This document shows, in pieces, positions 1-12,600 of a DNA stretch of 64,000 nucleotides. Origin of the DNA: Amia ocellicauda (lineage: Eukaryota; Chordata; Actinopteri; Amiiformes; Amiidae). A program made the position numbers and the translations under genes. The stretch lies in NCBI RefSeq assembly GCF_036373705.1, contig NC_089850.1, positions 20,939,256 to 21,003,255 of the forward strand, written 5' to 3'. Within the stretch, counting starts at the first letter, position 1. Each line of letters starts with the position of its first letter. The notes under the pieces were generated by a model. The model saw nothing but the letters and a program-made list of their open reading frames with translations. It did not search any database and was not told the origin of the DNA.

Positions 1-209
1 CGGAGTACCGGAGAGGAGGAGCTCAGAGCAGGCCCGGTCCAGCAGCTCCTACACAGACTCGCAGGGTACAAGCATGTCTGTTTCACTCTGTTCCCAGTAA
101 CTCACAGCACTGGTAGCTTCCATAGTAGATGACCAGTTTCTCAATCAAACAGCCAAAGACCTGTTTCTCCTTGGGCAAATTCAAATGGAGTGAGGTTGAA
201 TCAATCTGC

Positions 210-315
210 TTTATTACATTGTACCAAAGCCTTCCAGGTTTATTACATTGTACCAAAGCCTCCTTGGATTATTTATACCAAATCAATTTATTACATTGTA
301 CTAAAGCCTCATGGG
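210..315 (+). repeat. Three-unit minisatellite
   Basis: TTTATTACATTGTACCAAAG occurs at 210 and 239 and, with one change (ACTAAAG), at 287. The second and third units are separated by an extra 20 bp. Confidence 0.75.
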
Positions 316-1436
316 TTTTAAAATGTAATTTTTTTATTTCAAAGTATAACCAATCAATGCCTCCCCATCCACACAAATAATCTCTGGAACGTTTAATGCC
401 TGTGTATCAGGTGTAAATTGTAATAATAATAAAAAAATAAAAAAATAAAATATATATATATATATTTTTTTTTAAAGCATGTTTGTGGCATCAGGATCAA
501 AAGCTGTTAGCTAGCATTACTGCTGTCCTTAATGATGTGTCAAATATGAGGCAAATATCACAAGAAATACCTAGATGACATTCTGTCTTTTTTCAGACTT
601 TACTTGGTTCTGTTTTTGCACTGTCCCTCAGCTCTCCCACACATGCCCTGGTCTGTCTACAATACTGCTTACTTTAGGAAACTGAAGATTTGCTTTTATC
701 CCTCATCTCTTGTCAATTTGATTGTGTCTGACAGGACATGATTTACTGCACTGCCCTCTCAGATGGGCTGGTGTTCTCTCTGACAGGGTGGCTGTTGACA
801 GTTGTCATTTTTTATGTATGAATGTATTTAAGAGATCTGTTTTGTTAATGTATTCTAGATGCTTGCGGCTATATACTGCAAAACATAGCAGTGTTTTGAC
901 TGCATTGCCTTGAAAATCTGCTTAACTCTGCATTTTATTTGCAGTAGATCATTTGCTTAACACTAACAGATGCTTTAGAAGTTTAAGTGTATTTTAAATT
1001 ATTATTTGTGCTTTATATCTCCCAGTTTTTCACAATACAGCTAACAGTTGGTGTGCTAATCTTAGGATGACTTTTAACACTGACCACTGTCAAAAATGAA
1101 GGGAGCCTTGTGTAGTGTTTTATTTTTATTTTTTCACAAGTAAATCAGTTGTTCTGCAAATGTGCTGAAAGAGTCACTTTTAGCTCTTGAACTTCTGTTG
1201 ATTGAAATCATCAGCACAATTCCTAGAGTAGAGTGACACCAGCCTGCACCCTGATCCATCAGGCAAGACAACAACAAAAAACTTTGTTGCAGCATTGTGC
1301 AGCTTTTTAATTTTTAAAAGTCTATGCCTATCCACCACACCTATGCATCTAAGCATAAAGAAAGAAAAGAACAGAAACAAATAGCCACCACTGAGTACAG
1401 GTGTGTAACATGGAATTCTGAGGGGACTTGTCCAAG

Positions 1437-1458
1437 TGATTGATTGATTGATTGATTG
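1437..1458 (+). repeat. (TGAT)n microsatellite
   Basis: About five and a half TGAT units. Confidence 0.9.
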
Positions 1459-1548
1459 TCTTTTGTTATGGGGCTTATTTGGTTTATAATGAGAACATTA
1501 CAAAGTGACGTAACCCCTCAGTAAATGTAGTACAGTGTTAAGCCTCCT

Positions 1549-1700
1549 GTGGTGGGAGACCCGGTCTTTTGGCATAGAGCATGTGGTGCGGAGCATGTGG
1601 TGCGGAGAGCTCCAAGGGGTGCCGGTGGTGCATGGTTCGAATCCCGGGTGGGGAGCTCCGACCTCAGTCAGCTACACTTTGCATTCAGTGAAGATCTGAA
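1549..1700 (+). repeat. Possible tRNA-derived SINE
   Basis: It contains GGTTCGAATCC (1634-1644), a perfect B-box, 70 bp after TGGCATAGAGC (about 1569-1579), an A-box-like string. The 14-bp unit GAGCATGTGGTGCG is repeated twice between them. The spacing is longer than in a tRNA, partly from that duplication. No clear cloverleaf, so this is not called a tRNA gene. Confidence 0.45.
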
Positions 1701-3194
1701 TGAGTCGCCTTACCAGCACAGAGCACTGGCACAGAGCACTGTAACACACACATAAGCAGGCAGAGCAATGCAGTCTGTGGAATGCGTCAGAAGGAGACGT
1801 GTGAGGGTGGGTGTGAGTGACATGGTGGCCATCCCTGAGCATCCCAGGGCAGGTCTTGTCAAGCTCTAGTGAAGTATTCTGACAGGCTCTAACTCAGAGC
1901 ACACAGCACGCTCGCCCTTGCCAATCAAACAAAATAAAAAGTATAAAAACAATGCTTGATGCAGGTCACAGGAAGAGACAGACACTGCTATGGCTGGTTT
2001 AGGCTTTGTTGTCTTCAGCAGGTCCCGTCCCTGTGAGACCGCAGTCTGAATGTCTGCTTCATAAAGACTTTTAAACACTGATGTGCTCAGTGAGGCAGGT
2101 TCTGATGTATTGATTAATTCAATAATGTTGACAGCATTTGGATCACACTTCTGCACAGCCCTCACCCCCTCTATACCAAAGCTCCCTAAAATATACAACC
2201 AACTGTACTGTACTATGGAAAACTATACTGTACTGTACTTTACTTAACTGGTGTAAAACTAACGCGGTGTTCCTGAAATTTAGAAACTGGAGGTATAGGA
2301 GGTGAACTAATACAAGAGCAACTGCATTGTCCAAATGCTGTCAAAAGTAGGAAGGCCTGTTTGAGAAGAGTGTCCCTGTAAGTGAAAGCTGTGGGGTGTT
2401 TTATTGGCAGCACCTTTTTATTTGTCCTTAGAAGCTCCAATTGTCTCTTCATTCAGAGCGCTCCCTGCAGTGGAGGCCGCTCACCAACCCCAGGGCTTTC
2501 CTCAATGACCTGCTGCTCCCTAAGGACTGGGGACCTGCCATTTGACCGCAATTACTGGGCTTGTTACAGAGTTCAGTGACCAAACTCTTTGACGGCTGAT
2601 TACTTGCATGTTGGCTTCAGTGCATTTACCAGTCTGAATGAACTACTGGAGTCGTTAGATAATGTGCTTCATCTCTCAGAGTGTATTGCGGCAAGACTCC
2701 TGGTCCTGGAGAGCCATTTCCCAGCAGGCTGTGTGGCTAATTTAAGCTCCTCAACCCCTGCAATTTACACTGAAGCCAATTGTTGCAAAGTAACATGGGA
2801 AGGCTTGGAACTGTCCAGCTCTACAGTCATAGGTTTTCTCTGTGACTCGTACAACTGAGTGACTGTGACTGAGTGTGATAGTGAGCTCCACAACTAGACC
2901 AATAAACCCTCTTTCTGAGAGTGCATGCACAGATTGCACTGTGCCTCAAGGGGGGAAGCGAGAAACGAGAAAGTGTTATAGGCGAGATGGAGAAATAACA
3001 AATCTGGGATTTACTATCTTGCAAATTACTAACCTGTCAATTGGTCCCATGGTGCATAATACTAAATATCAGCTGCTTGGATCCAGCAATGCAGAAATAC
3101 GTAGACCTTTTTAACTTTTTCTATTCCTTCTTGCAGCATCGCAGCGTTCTGTGAATCATTGAAACTACAAATTAAAGGTTCCCTTAGAAAAGCA

Positions 3195-3317
3195 CTTGCT
3201 GATGGCATTGTCATATTTGCAAAAACACCTGAAGACCTACAGCTTCAATTTCAAGAACTCTCAAATGCCATCAGGAAACTTGGACTGAAAATGAACCTGA
3301 GTAAAACAAAAGTCACA
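3195..3317 (+). mobile_element. Small fragment of the same LINE as 7912-8454
   Basis: It encodes LADGIVIFAKTPEDLQLQFQ and LKMNLSKTKVT, nearly identical to the 7912-8454 copy, but the catalytic FADD reads LADG. It is about 120 bp long and lies 240 bp before the first supported spata7 exon. Confidence 0.78.
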
Positions 3318-3553
3318 CATACTTAGTGGCATTTTTATGAACTGATGCATGAACTGAACCCCTTTCTACCTTTACATTTTAAGTTTACCCATCCTTTCTC
3401 AAAGTACTTTTTTCATTTATTTTTTTCCCTAGAAAAAATAAAATATTGGTAATATTGTGTATCAAAGATTGACTAGATCAGACCCTCACCCCAATCCTAC
3501 CCCCATCTGTACAGTAATTTATGAAGTATCGATTCTGTGTTTTGTATTGGCAG

Positions 3554-3984
3554 AGTGGTTTCTGTGGGGACACTGCAGCTGTGCGGACACTTCACTCACA
3601 CAGATCACGTAGCTGTCCTCCCTTCACGTCTGACAGACTGTGGTCACCAGACACAAACAGCCAGCGCCCTCGTTCCTGTGCCCCGAGCCCCTCCACACAC
3701 CTCTCCCCCACCCGCATCGCACAGCAGACCCTCCACAGCCTCGTTCCGAAGCCTTTGGGGGGCTTCTCTCTCCACGTGGCGACGCCCAAGCCAGACAGGC
3801 CCTTCAGGACACCCCCGCAGAAGACCTACAGTGGAGATGTTCTGGACAAGCACCCACATGCCTTCCTCTGCACGAGCCAGCCTTTCACCCCCAGGACCGT
3901 GATGAACCAGGGCAAGACCTCATTTCTGTCTGGCTACCGCTACTACGCACCCCCCCAGCAGAGACACACTACCCTGAGGGGAAG
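3554..3984 (+). CDS. spata7: spata7 exon with the conserved SGDVLDKH/SGYRYYAP block
   Basis: This exon starts after a pyrimidine-rich stretch ending in CAG (3551-3553) and ends before a GTGAGT donor at 3985. It encodes about 143 residues. The last 50 hold the best conserved part of SPATA7: a GDxLDKH motif, then PFTPRT, then a SFLSxYRYY tyrosine cluster. The first 80 are Ser/Pro/His-rich and poorly conserved. It ends in phase 2. An overlapping frame is open for about 130 codons, but only this frame carries the conserved block. Confidence 0.88.
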
Positions 3985-6900
3985 GTGAGTGGCTTCCCCA
4001 CCCAGGCTGGCAGCAATACAATCCAGTGTTTTGGGAACTAACCATTTTGTAGGTTTAGTGTAATAAACACAGTTAAAAATATACACAAGAAATGTGAGTT
4101 TTGGCAAAGGACAATGAAGTCATAGTAAAGCATTGGAGTGATATATAGTTTTAGGAAACACACACCATGGAAAAGAAGGGCAAACTACACTCATGCTCAG
4201 CCCATGAAACCACTGTCAACTCACTGTGCAAACTTACTGTAGTAAACTTTCATAAACAAAGGCTGGGATTAAATCAAATACTCTGACCCACCCTGCTAAT
4301 ATTGAATTAGTTACCCAGTACTGATGGCATTTGATTGTTTTAGTTTTGTCTTGATTTTCCTGCTTGTTGGAAGGTGCTTGGCTCTCCTCCAGAAGGCATT
4401 TGAATAATCCCCTACGTCTCTGTTGTGTTTCTGCTTGCAAGCCCCTCCGCAGCACCAGCAGGGACACAGAGGAGCAGGCGGCCCCACAGACAGGTTGGTT
4501 TCTCTTGCTTATTTGCTGTAGAGAGGGAATAAATATCAGCGTAGGGAGAGGTGGAAACACTCTGAGAACACTCCAGTTCCCATGGGCAGGTCACAGGACT
4601 ATGATGTTAATGGAGCCCATTTGTTGTTGAGGGAGAGCTGGGGCATAATATTAAGTTGCTTCAGGAATATCACAAGTTGCCCATCTATCTCACTTCCAAA
4701 TATAGAGTATGCTTTCTCTCTAAAGTACTGAAAGATTGAAATGCCAGGCTGACACTGTAGGTAAGGAGTTGTAACCTAATGGAAACCAGAGTGCGATGCT
4801 TTCAGTGTGTTCTGATGTTGAATTCATTGTCTTGGTATCTTCGCATCAGTGTGCTTTTTATTACTTGCTAAAGTGTAGATAAGATCTTCTCAGTGACATA
4901 CAAATATGCTATGGGAACAATCCACCCGGCATTCAAACTACATATCTCAGGGCTGTAGAGTGATATACACTACTGGTCAAAAGTTTTAGAACTCCTAAAT
5001 GTTTCCAGTTTTAATTGAAATGTATACAGTTTCATGTCTCAATGTACTCTGAAATTAAAGCATAGAACAAATTAACAATTGGAGATCAAAGAAATCATGG
5101 AATCATTTTGTTTAACAAAATTTAACGCCTTAAGCTGACAAACCCCTCTGGTACCTGCATTCTAAAATGGGGGGTGGGGGAATACTTGGTCTGAGTAGGA
5201 ATACAAAATCTCTGAAAATATTGACAATTGTGACATATTCTAGAACCAGACAGTCTACTTATTAAAACAAGACCATCAACGTGTTGGTAGAAGCAACACA
5301 CACCCGTAGAGAGCTCAGAATGTCAAAATGGAAAATGGTTTACAGTGTACTAATACACAATGATTTTACATAACTGGATCTGAACTTCTCTGTGTTTGAT
5401 AGAACATCAAGTAATATATACTGGATTAATCATTAGGTTGTTCTGAACAAAACAAGCCTATTTGCAAAAAAATCGGATCGAAACTGAGTGATCTGTGACC
5501 GTCTGAATGAGACCCCTTCCGAAGCAGACTGTGTGTTTACCCCCCGGGCTCTGAATGACGGCAGGCCACATGGAAACTGTAAATCGGATGTGTTTGAGAC
5601 TGAAACACGCTGGTAGCCAAGAGAATAATCTTTCAAACGATGTGCGCATTGTAGGAATACAGTGTAACTTCTATGTACAGGAGCTGCGCATAACACTGCC
5701 AAATAATGCTTAAGAGGGTGTAGTAACTCAGTATATAACTCAGAAATGTACATTATGTTTCAGTGTTTGGTAACCTAAACTTTTTTTTACCTCTGGCAGT
5801 TTACCGCTTACCTTTTTACCATTTCAGGTTAGTCACTGGACTGCTTAAATTTCAATAAAAACTGGGAAAATGGGGGTGTTCTAAAACTTTTTCCTGGTAC
5901 TGTACCTGTTCCACCACTTGGACGTATCTCGAGATGTGGAAGGCATAACACTATACTGTTTTTTTCTGAGTGTAACATCACTTGTAATGTGCTCATATAT
6001 CATACCAGTTATGACAGCAACAGGGGAATGATAATTCAGCCCTAAAACTACTCAAAACATATTTGCGTTCCACTATGCCAGAAGAAGGCCGGGCGCACCT
6101 GTACATAAATAAGGACCTCAAACTAATGTATGGAGATATTATTGATGAATTCAGGAGTCACAGCAGGAGACTTGAATTCACCTAGAAAGTCCTACATCCG
6201 TGGCGGAAACAGTTTAATTCCAATGAAGATGCATATTTCTATCAGACGCACAAATCGAACATTGTGCATCCTCACCCGTTTCAATTCCAGAGCTCCACCA
6301 AAATAATAATAATAATTTTATTTATATAGGACTTATCAAGCACAAGGCACAAAGTGCTGCACAATCGATAAAAAAACAACAGCAGATTAAAACAAGGATA
6401 TATAAGGCAATAAAAAGATAAAAAAGACAAGGTGACATCAGAAAGTAAAAAATGTAAAACAATAAAGGTAATGAAAATAGCAGAAGGACAGATGTAGTAG
6501 ATCAGTGGTTTCAAACCTGTACTGGATTATCACCTACCCTGCTGGTTTTTGTTCCAATCGAGCTCTCAATTACATAATTTAACCCTTAATTGAAGTAATT
6601 TGATTACATTTTACTCTTTAAATTGTGTAACTGATAGAAAGTTGGTACCTTAATATTTTTTTATACAATTTTATATTTAACTTAATTAAAAGGCTCTGAT
6701 TTAGGAAATTATTAAGGGTATTATTATTAACCCCAATTGAAGGTTCAATTAAGTAATTAAGAGCTCAGTTGGATCAAAAACCAGCAGGGTAGGTGGTACG
6801 CCAGGACAGGTTTGAGACCCACTGCAGTAGATAAAATAAAAAAAAAATACAAATACAATTATCTAACTGTTACATACATTTGGAAATGCAATGAGTTTAG

Positions 6901-9900
6901 AAATATACTTTATAGATCTCTTTGATTGACAAGCACTAGAAACCACATATAGTTTGCTTGCATAATGTCGATATGTGATTTCCCGCATGATTGTATCCCA
7001 TTGTAATATATGTGATTGTGAAGCAAAGATATGTTTGAGTCAAAATCTGCCTGATTTAATGGATTTCAATTTTTTGACACCGAAATGACTCACAATCACG
7101 CATTTCAGGTCCAATTTCCACAATTTTATGGGGGAGTGCTCTTCTATACTCCACACCTGCTGGTTTGTCTGAAGAGAGACTGAGCCACACACATAGTCGT
7201 CATTAGTGGTGTTTCATCTTAGCGGTTTCAGTGATTCGTGTGAAATGTGTTGAACCACTGCAAATGATGTATATTATTGTTGTGCTGGCTGTAGAGATTT
7301 CTGCAAGCATTTCAGATGAGCTGTCTCTGTAGAATCCAGCTGTAGCTTGATCGTGCATGAAACATTAATGGCTCGTAATTACACCAACCCCTGCAATGAT
7401 TTAGCAGAAATCCTGTCAGCAGGTCACTTGCGAGTGACTATTGAGATAAAATGTAAGTGCAGAGTTGATTTCCTGCTGCACTTACGTCATCTGCATCAAT
7501 TTAAAGGTCGTGTAATTTTGGGGTAGAAACGTCTTCACTGCACTGACTGCTAAGAAAATGTGCACAAGTGTAGGGAACCCTTTCTGTAGCTACAGTGGAG
7601 TTTGATCACCATCATCAGCCAAGATGTTTCTACTTCCGCTTCTATCTAAAGCTTCTCTTTTCCATGTCATGCCTGCAAAGTTTATCATCACATTTTCGTT
7701 TGTTCTCGGATGCTTTCAATTATTATTATCTCATCTTGTTATTCCAAGCATACACATTCATAAGTGTTGATCAAATACTTTTCTATTTAGGCAAATGGGT
7801 AGGTTTCCTTTCAGCAGCATGATGTTTCTTCCCAATGCACTCCATCCCATTTTCAATCTTCTTTTGATTTCTAATATCCGTTGATCTACGTAAATTTTCT
7901 TAGGTTTCAAAAAGCTGTTAAATTTACTTTTGTTTTACTCAGGTTCATTTTCAGTCCAGGTTTCCTGATGGCATTTGGGAGTTCTTGAAATTGAATCTGT
8001 AGGTCTTCAGGTGTTTTTGCAAATATGACAATGTCATCAGCAAATCGTAAGATGTTCAAATGAGCTCCGTTTAATTTGAGAAAACTCATATTCTGTGCAT
8101 CTTTCCAATTCTTCTTGTATGACTTGTATATGGACCATCATGTTATAGCCACTTCTGAATCCTGCTTGTTCTTTTGGCTGGGCAAATTCCAGTGTGTTTT
8201 GAAGGAGATGTGTTAATGTCTTGGAAATGCCTGTAGTTCTTCAGATCATCTTGGTCTCCTTCCTTGTGCAGGAGAGTGACACTTGCATTTAACTTTGAGA
8301 CACTTTGTAAAAGGTTTTGTGAGAATCTCATCCATTTTCTTCTCCAGCTAATTTTAGGATCTCCACCGTCTCCAGGTGCTTTTCCATTTTTCATCTTCTT
8401 TATGGCATAGCCTGCTTCTTCTGGAATCACTTCTGGTATTTCACTTGTGTTCATTGAGACTTCTTAGTATATATTTTTCACATATACACTCACCTAAAGG
8501 ATTATTAGGAACACCTGTTCAATTTCTCATTAATGCAATTATCTAACCAACCAATCACATGGCAGTTGCTTCAATGCATTTAGGGGTGTGGTCCTGGTCA
8601 AGACAATCTCCCGAACTCCAAACTGAATGTCTGAATGGGAAAGAAAGGTGATTTAAGCAATTTTGAGCGTGGCATGGTTGTTGGTGCCAGACGGGCCGGT
8701 CTGAGTATTTCACAATCTGCTCAGTTACTGGGATTTTCACACACAACCATTTCTAGGGTTTACAAAGAATGGTGTGAAAAGGGAAAAACATCCAGTATGC
8801 GGCAGTCCTGTGGGCGAAAATGCCTTGTTGATGCTAGAGGTCAGAGGAGAATGGGCCGACTGATTCAAGCTGATAGAAGAGCAACTTTGACTGAAATAAC
8901 CACTCGTTACAACCGAGGTATGCAGCAAAGCATTTGTGAAGCCACAACACGTACAACCTTGAGGCGGATGGGCTACAACAGCAGAAGACCCCACCGGGTA
9001 CCACTCATCTCCACTACAAATAGGAAAAAGAGGCTACAATTTGCACAAGCTCACCAAAATTGGACAGTTGAAGACTGGAAAAATGTTGCCTGGTCTGATG
9101 AGTCTCGATTTCTGTTGAGACATTCAGATGGTAGAGTCAGAATTTGGCGTAAACAGAATGAGAACATGGATCCATCATGCCTTGTTACCACTGTGCAGGC
9201 TGCTGGTGGTGGTGTAATGGTGTGGGGGATGTTTTCTTGGCACACTTTAGGCCCCTTAGTGCCAATTGGGCATCGTTTAAATGCCACGGCCTACCTGAGC
9301 ATTGTTTCTGACCATGTCCATCCCTTTATGACCACCATGTACCCATCCTCTGATAGCTACTTCCAGCAGGATAATGCACCATGTCACAAAGGTCGAATCA
9401 TTTCAAATTGGTTTCTTGAACATGACAATGAGTTCACTGTACTAAACTGGCCCCCACAGTCACCAGATCTCAACCCAATAGAGCATCTTTGGGATGTGGT
9501 GGAACGGGAGCTTCGTGCCCTGGATGTGTATCCCACAAATCTCCATCAACTGCAAGATGCTATCCTATCAATATGGGCCAACATTTCTAAAGAATGCTTT
9601 TAGCACCTTGTTGAATCAATGCCACGTAGAATTAAGGCAGTTCTGAAGGCGAAAGGGGGTCAAACACAGTATTAGTATGTTGTTCCTAATAATCCTTTAG
9701 GTGAGTGTATATGTGTATGTTTGTGTTTCTGTAGATTTGTAGGTTTCTGTAGGTTAATAAATAAAGACTGTGTGGTGACTAGTTGAAAATGTTCCTTTCC
9801 AGGGTAAGGAAGCCAAGCTGTTCAGGTCCCACACTTCCACTGATCTCTATGAAGAACTTCCAGCAAGGTATTTTTATTATTATTATTATTATTGCAATAC

Positions 9901-12551
9901 TAAATAAAAATTGACGGATTAATTATTATTATTATTATCATTATTATTAATGGAGAACTTCTAAAGCTATGACAGTCTTCTGAACGCTGCTGAAAAAGGA
10001 TGGAGAGTGGTGCGTATGAAAGTAGTGAGAGTCCAGCGGTTCAGAGTAGCGTTCCTGAGCCACGGGATCCCTGGTTTCTTCCATCCTGGGCCCTTGGCTG
10101 GTTTCCTGTCCTGTCCCTGTTCCCTGAGCTGCCTACACATTGAAGCCAGGTTTTCCTGTTATGAGCTCTTTACATGACCAGATTAACAACATTATATGAC
10201 GTGATTATTTCCTTTTTTCTGTGGAAATCTCCTGTTCTGCAGGGTTCTTGAATTTTTTAACACATCTGCAAACCTTCTACTGGGTAGAGGAGTGTTACAC
10301 ACCTCACAGGTAATATAGTGAAAGTTGTTTAAAATTAAAGTGAAACGTCAGTGCAAATGGGAATCACATTACAGAAACCTAACCCAATCAATTACACATT
10401 ATCTTTATGAATATCACAAAAAATAATTATTTACTGCTTTATACTGTTATTGACTTATTACTCCTTATTACTATATTTCTCTTACCATGGGCAACTTACA
10501 TTGTTACAATATATCACATTATTGTTACATACAATTATCCATTATACAGCTGTTTCAAGGGTCCAACAGCAGTGTCCCTCACCTGGGATTGAAAACCATG
10601 ACCCTCCACCCAGTCCAAAGCCCTGACCACTAATTCAAGTAGACCATAGTCGGAGGGGTTCATGGAGTGCAGATTGTTGTTGTACAGATGTTCAATACTT
10701 TTTTTTTTTTAGGTGTCTTTCCTGCATCACTTCCCCATTGTTTATTAATACCTATTGACTTGTTTCTGGCAGCTCTCTGTAGCTGAACCCACTGTGTAAC
10801 ACAAACCTCTGCCACACATTTTACAATATAGTAGAGAAACCTGTGCAGCCAACTTAATTATATTTTAGTTACTGTTGCAGTTTCCACAAAACAAATCAAT
10901 AAATGCTGTGAACAGAAACACAGCATGCTATACCTCATAAATACAGGATGGTAAGTTTTTGATTCACTGGGTGTAGTGAAAAATGACGTGTATCACAATA
11001 CTACATTGTTTTAGCCAGCACCTAAAACATTTTATCTGTCTGCGAATATTGTAATGTTTATAGTTATGTGACATTACACTGCTTATGAAATTGACAACTG
11101 TAGATATAGCTCAGTATTTTCTTGAATTGGAATCCCTTTGATTGTTTTGGAGCACAAGTCCTGATAGCTTGAAGATCATCACGTCACCAAGACGTTAGCA
11201 GCAGATCCTTTAAGTCCTGTAAGTTGCGAGGTGGGGCCTCCATGGATGGGACTTGTTTGTCCAGCACATCCCACAGATGCTCGATTGGATTGAGATCTGG
11301 GGAATTTGGAGGCCAAGTCAACACCTTGAACTCGTGATTCATCAGACCAGGCCACCTTCTTCCATTGCTCCGTGGTCCAGTTCTGATGCTCACGTGCCCA
11401 TTGTAGACACTTTCGGCAGTGGACAGGGGTCAGCATGGGCACCCTGACTGGTCTGCGGCTACGCAGCCCCATACGCAACAAACTGCGATGCACTGTGTGT
11501 TCTGACACCTTTCTATCAGAACCAACATTCACTTTTTCAGCAATTTGAGCTACAGTAGCTCGTCTGTTGGATCGGACCACACGGGCCAGCCTTCGCTCCC
11601 CACGTGCATCAATGAGCCTTGGCTGCCCATGACCCTGTCACCGGTTCTCCGCTTTTCCTTCCTTGGACCACTTTTGATAGGTACTGACCACTGCAGACCG
11701 GGAACACCCCACAAGAGCTGCAGTTTTGGAGATGCTCTGACCCAGTCATCTAGCCATCACAATTTGGCCCTTGTCAAAGTCACTCAGATCCTTACGCTGC
11801 CCATTTTTCCTGCTTCTAACACATCAACTTTGAGGACAAAATGTTCACTTGTTGCCTAATATATCCCACCCACTGACAGGTGCCATGATAACGAGATTAT
11901 CAGTGTTATGTTAATAATTTTATGGCTGATTGGTGTATAATATACTATAGACACACTACTGGTCAAAAGTTTTAGAACAACTCAATTTTTCCTGTTTGTA
12001 TTGACATTTACGTAGTTTAAGGTCTCAGTATACTCTGAAATTAAAGCATAGAACAAATAAACAATTGGAGAAATCATGGAATCATTTTGTTTAACAAAAT
12101 GTAACCCCTTGAGACTCTGAGCTTTCTAAGGATGTGGATTCGCTGATGTGAAACAAAATATGTTTTAAAACCCCAAAATGGTGGGTGGGGGGATACTTGG
12201 TCTGAGTAGGAATACAAAATCTCAGAACATATTGACAATTATGACATATTCTGGAACCAGACAGTCTACTGATCAAAACAAGACCATCCACATTTTGGTA
12301 GAAGCAACAGAATGCCCGTAGAGAGCTCAAAATATCAAGATGGAAAACTCTGTTTACAGTGTACCAATACACAATGATTTTACATAACTGGATCCAAACT
12401 TCTCTGTTTGATCACGTCACAATGCGTTTTGCCACTACTTTTATTAAACAAAAGTCTGGTCTAAATACAGGATAAGTGAGAGAGCGGCTGCCTTATTTGG
12501 GCCAGCACCTCATGGGGGTGAAGATGCTGTAGTGCATGGGTTCTTTCAAGT

Positions 12552-12600
<49 letters not shown>

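Larger units (their letters stand above)
66..3194. other. Probably spata7 intronic; no supported gene
   Basis: It holds the minisatellite, a short TA run near 450, a possible SINE at 1549 and a TACTG-rich patch near 2190-2240. Short open frames here show no recognised motif. Confidence 0.5.

Noticed and set aside
1..65. Possible spata7 exon at the window start
   Set aside because: All three frames are open up to a candidate donor (GTACAAG at 66), but no frame shows residues I can match to SPATA7 and the left part is cut off.
3640..4041. Alternative frame through the spata7 exon at 3554
   Set aside because: It runs past the splice donor and lacks the conserved SGDVLDKH and SGYRYYAP blocks.
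8737..9287. Minus-strand open frames inside Tc1 copy 1 (and equivalents in copies 2 and 3)
   Set aside because: They are antisense to the transposase and repeated only because the element is repeated.
10243..10309. Well-formed exon-like segment (acceptor TTCTGCAG, donor GTAATA) between spata7 exons
   Set aside because: It is 67 nt long and shifts the frame of the next exon. Exon 9803-9867 joins directly and in phase to 13294, giving the expected protein. At most it is a rare alternative exon.
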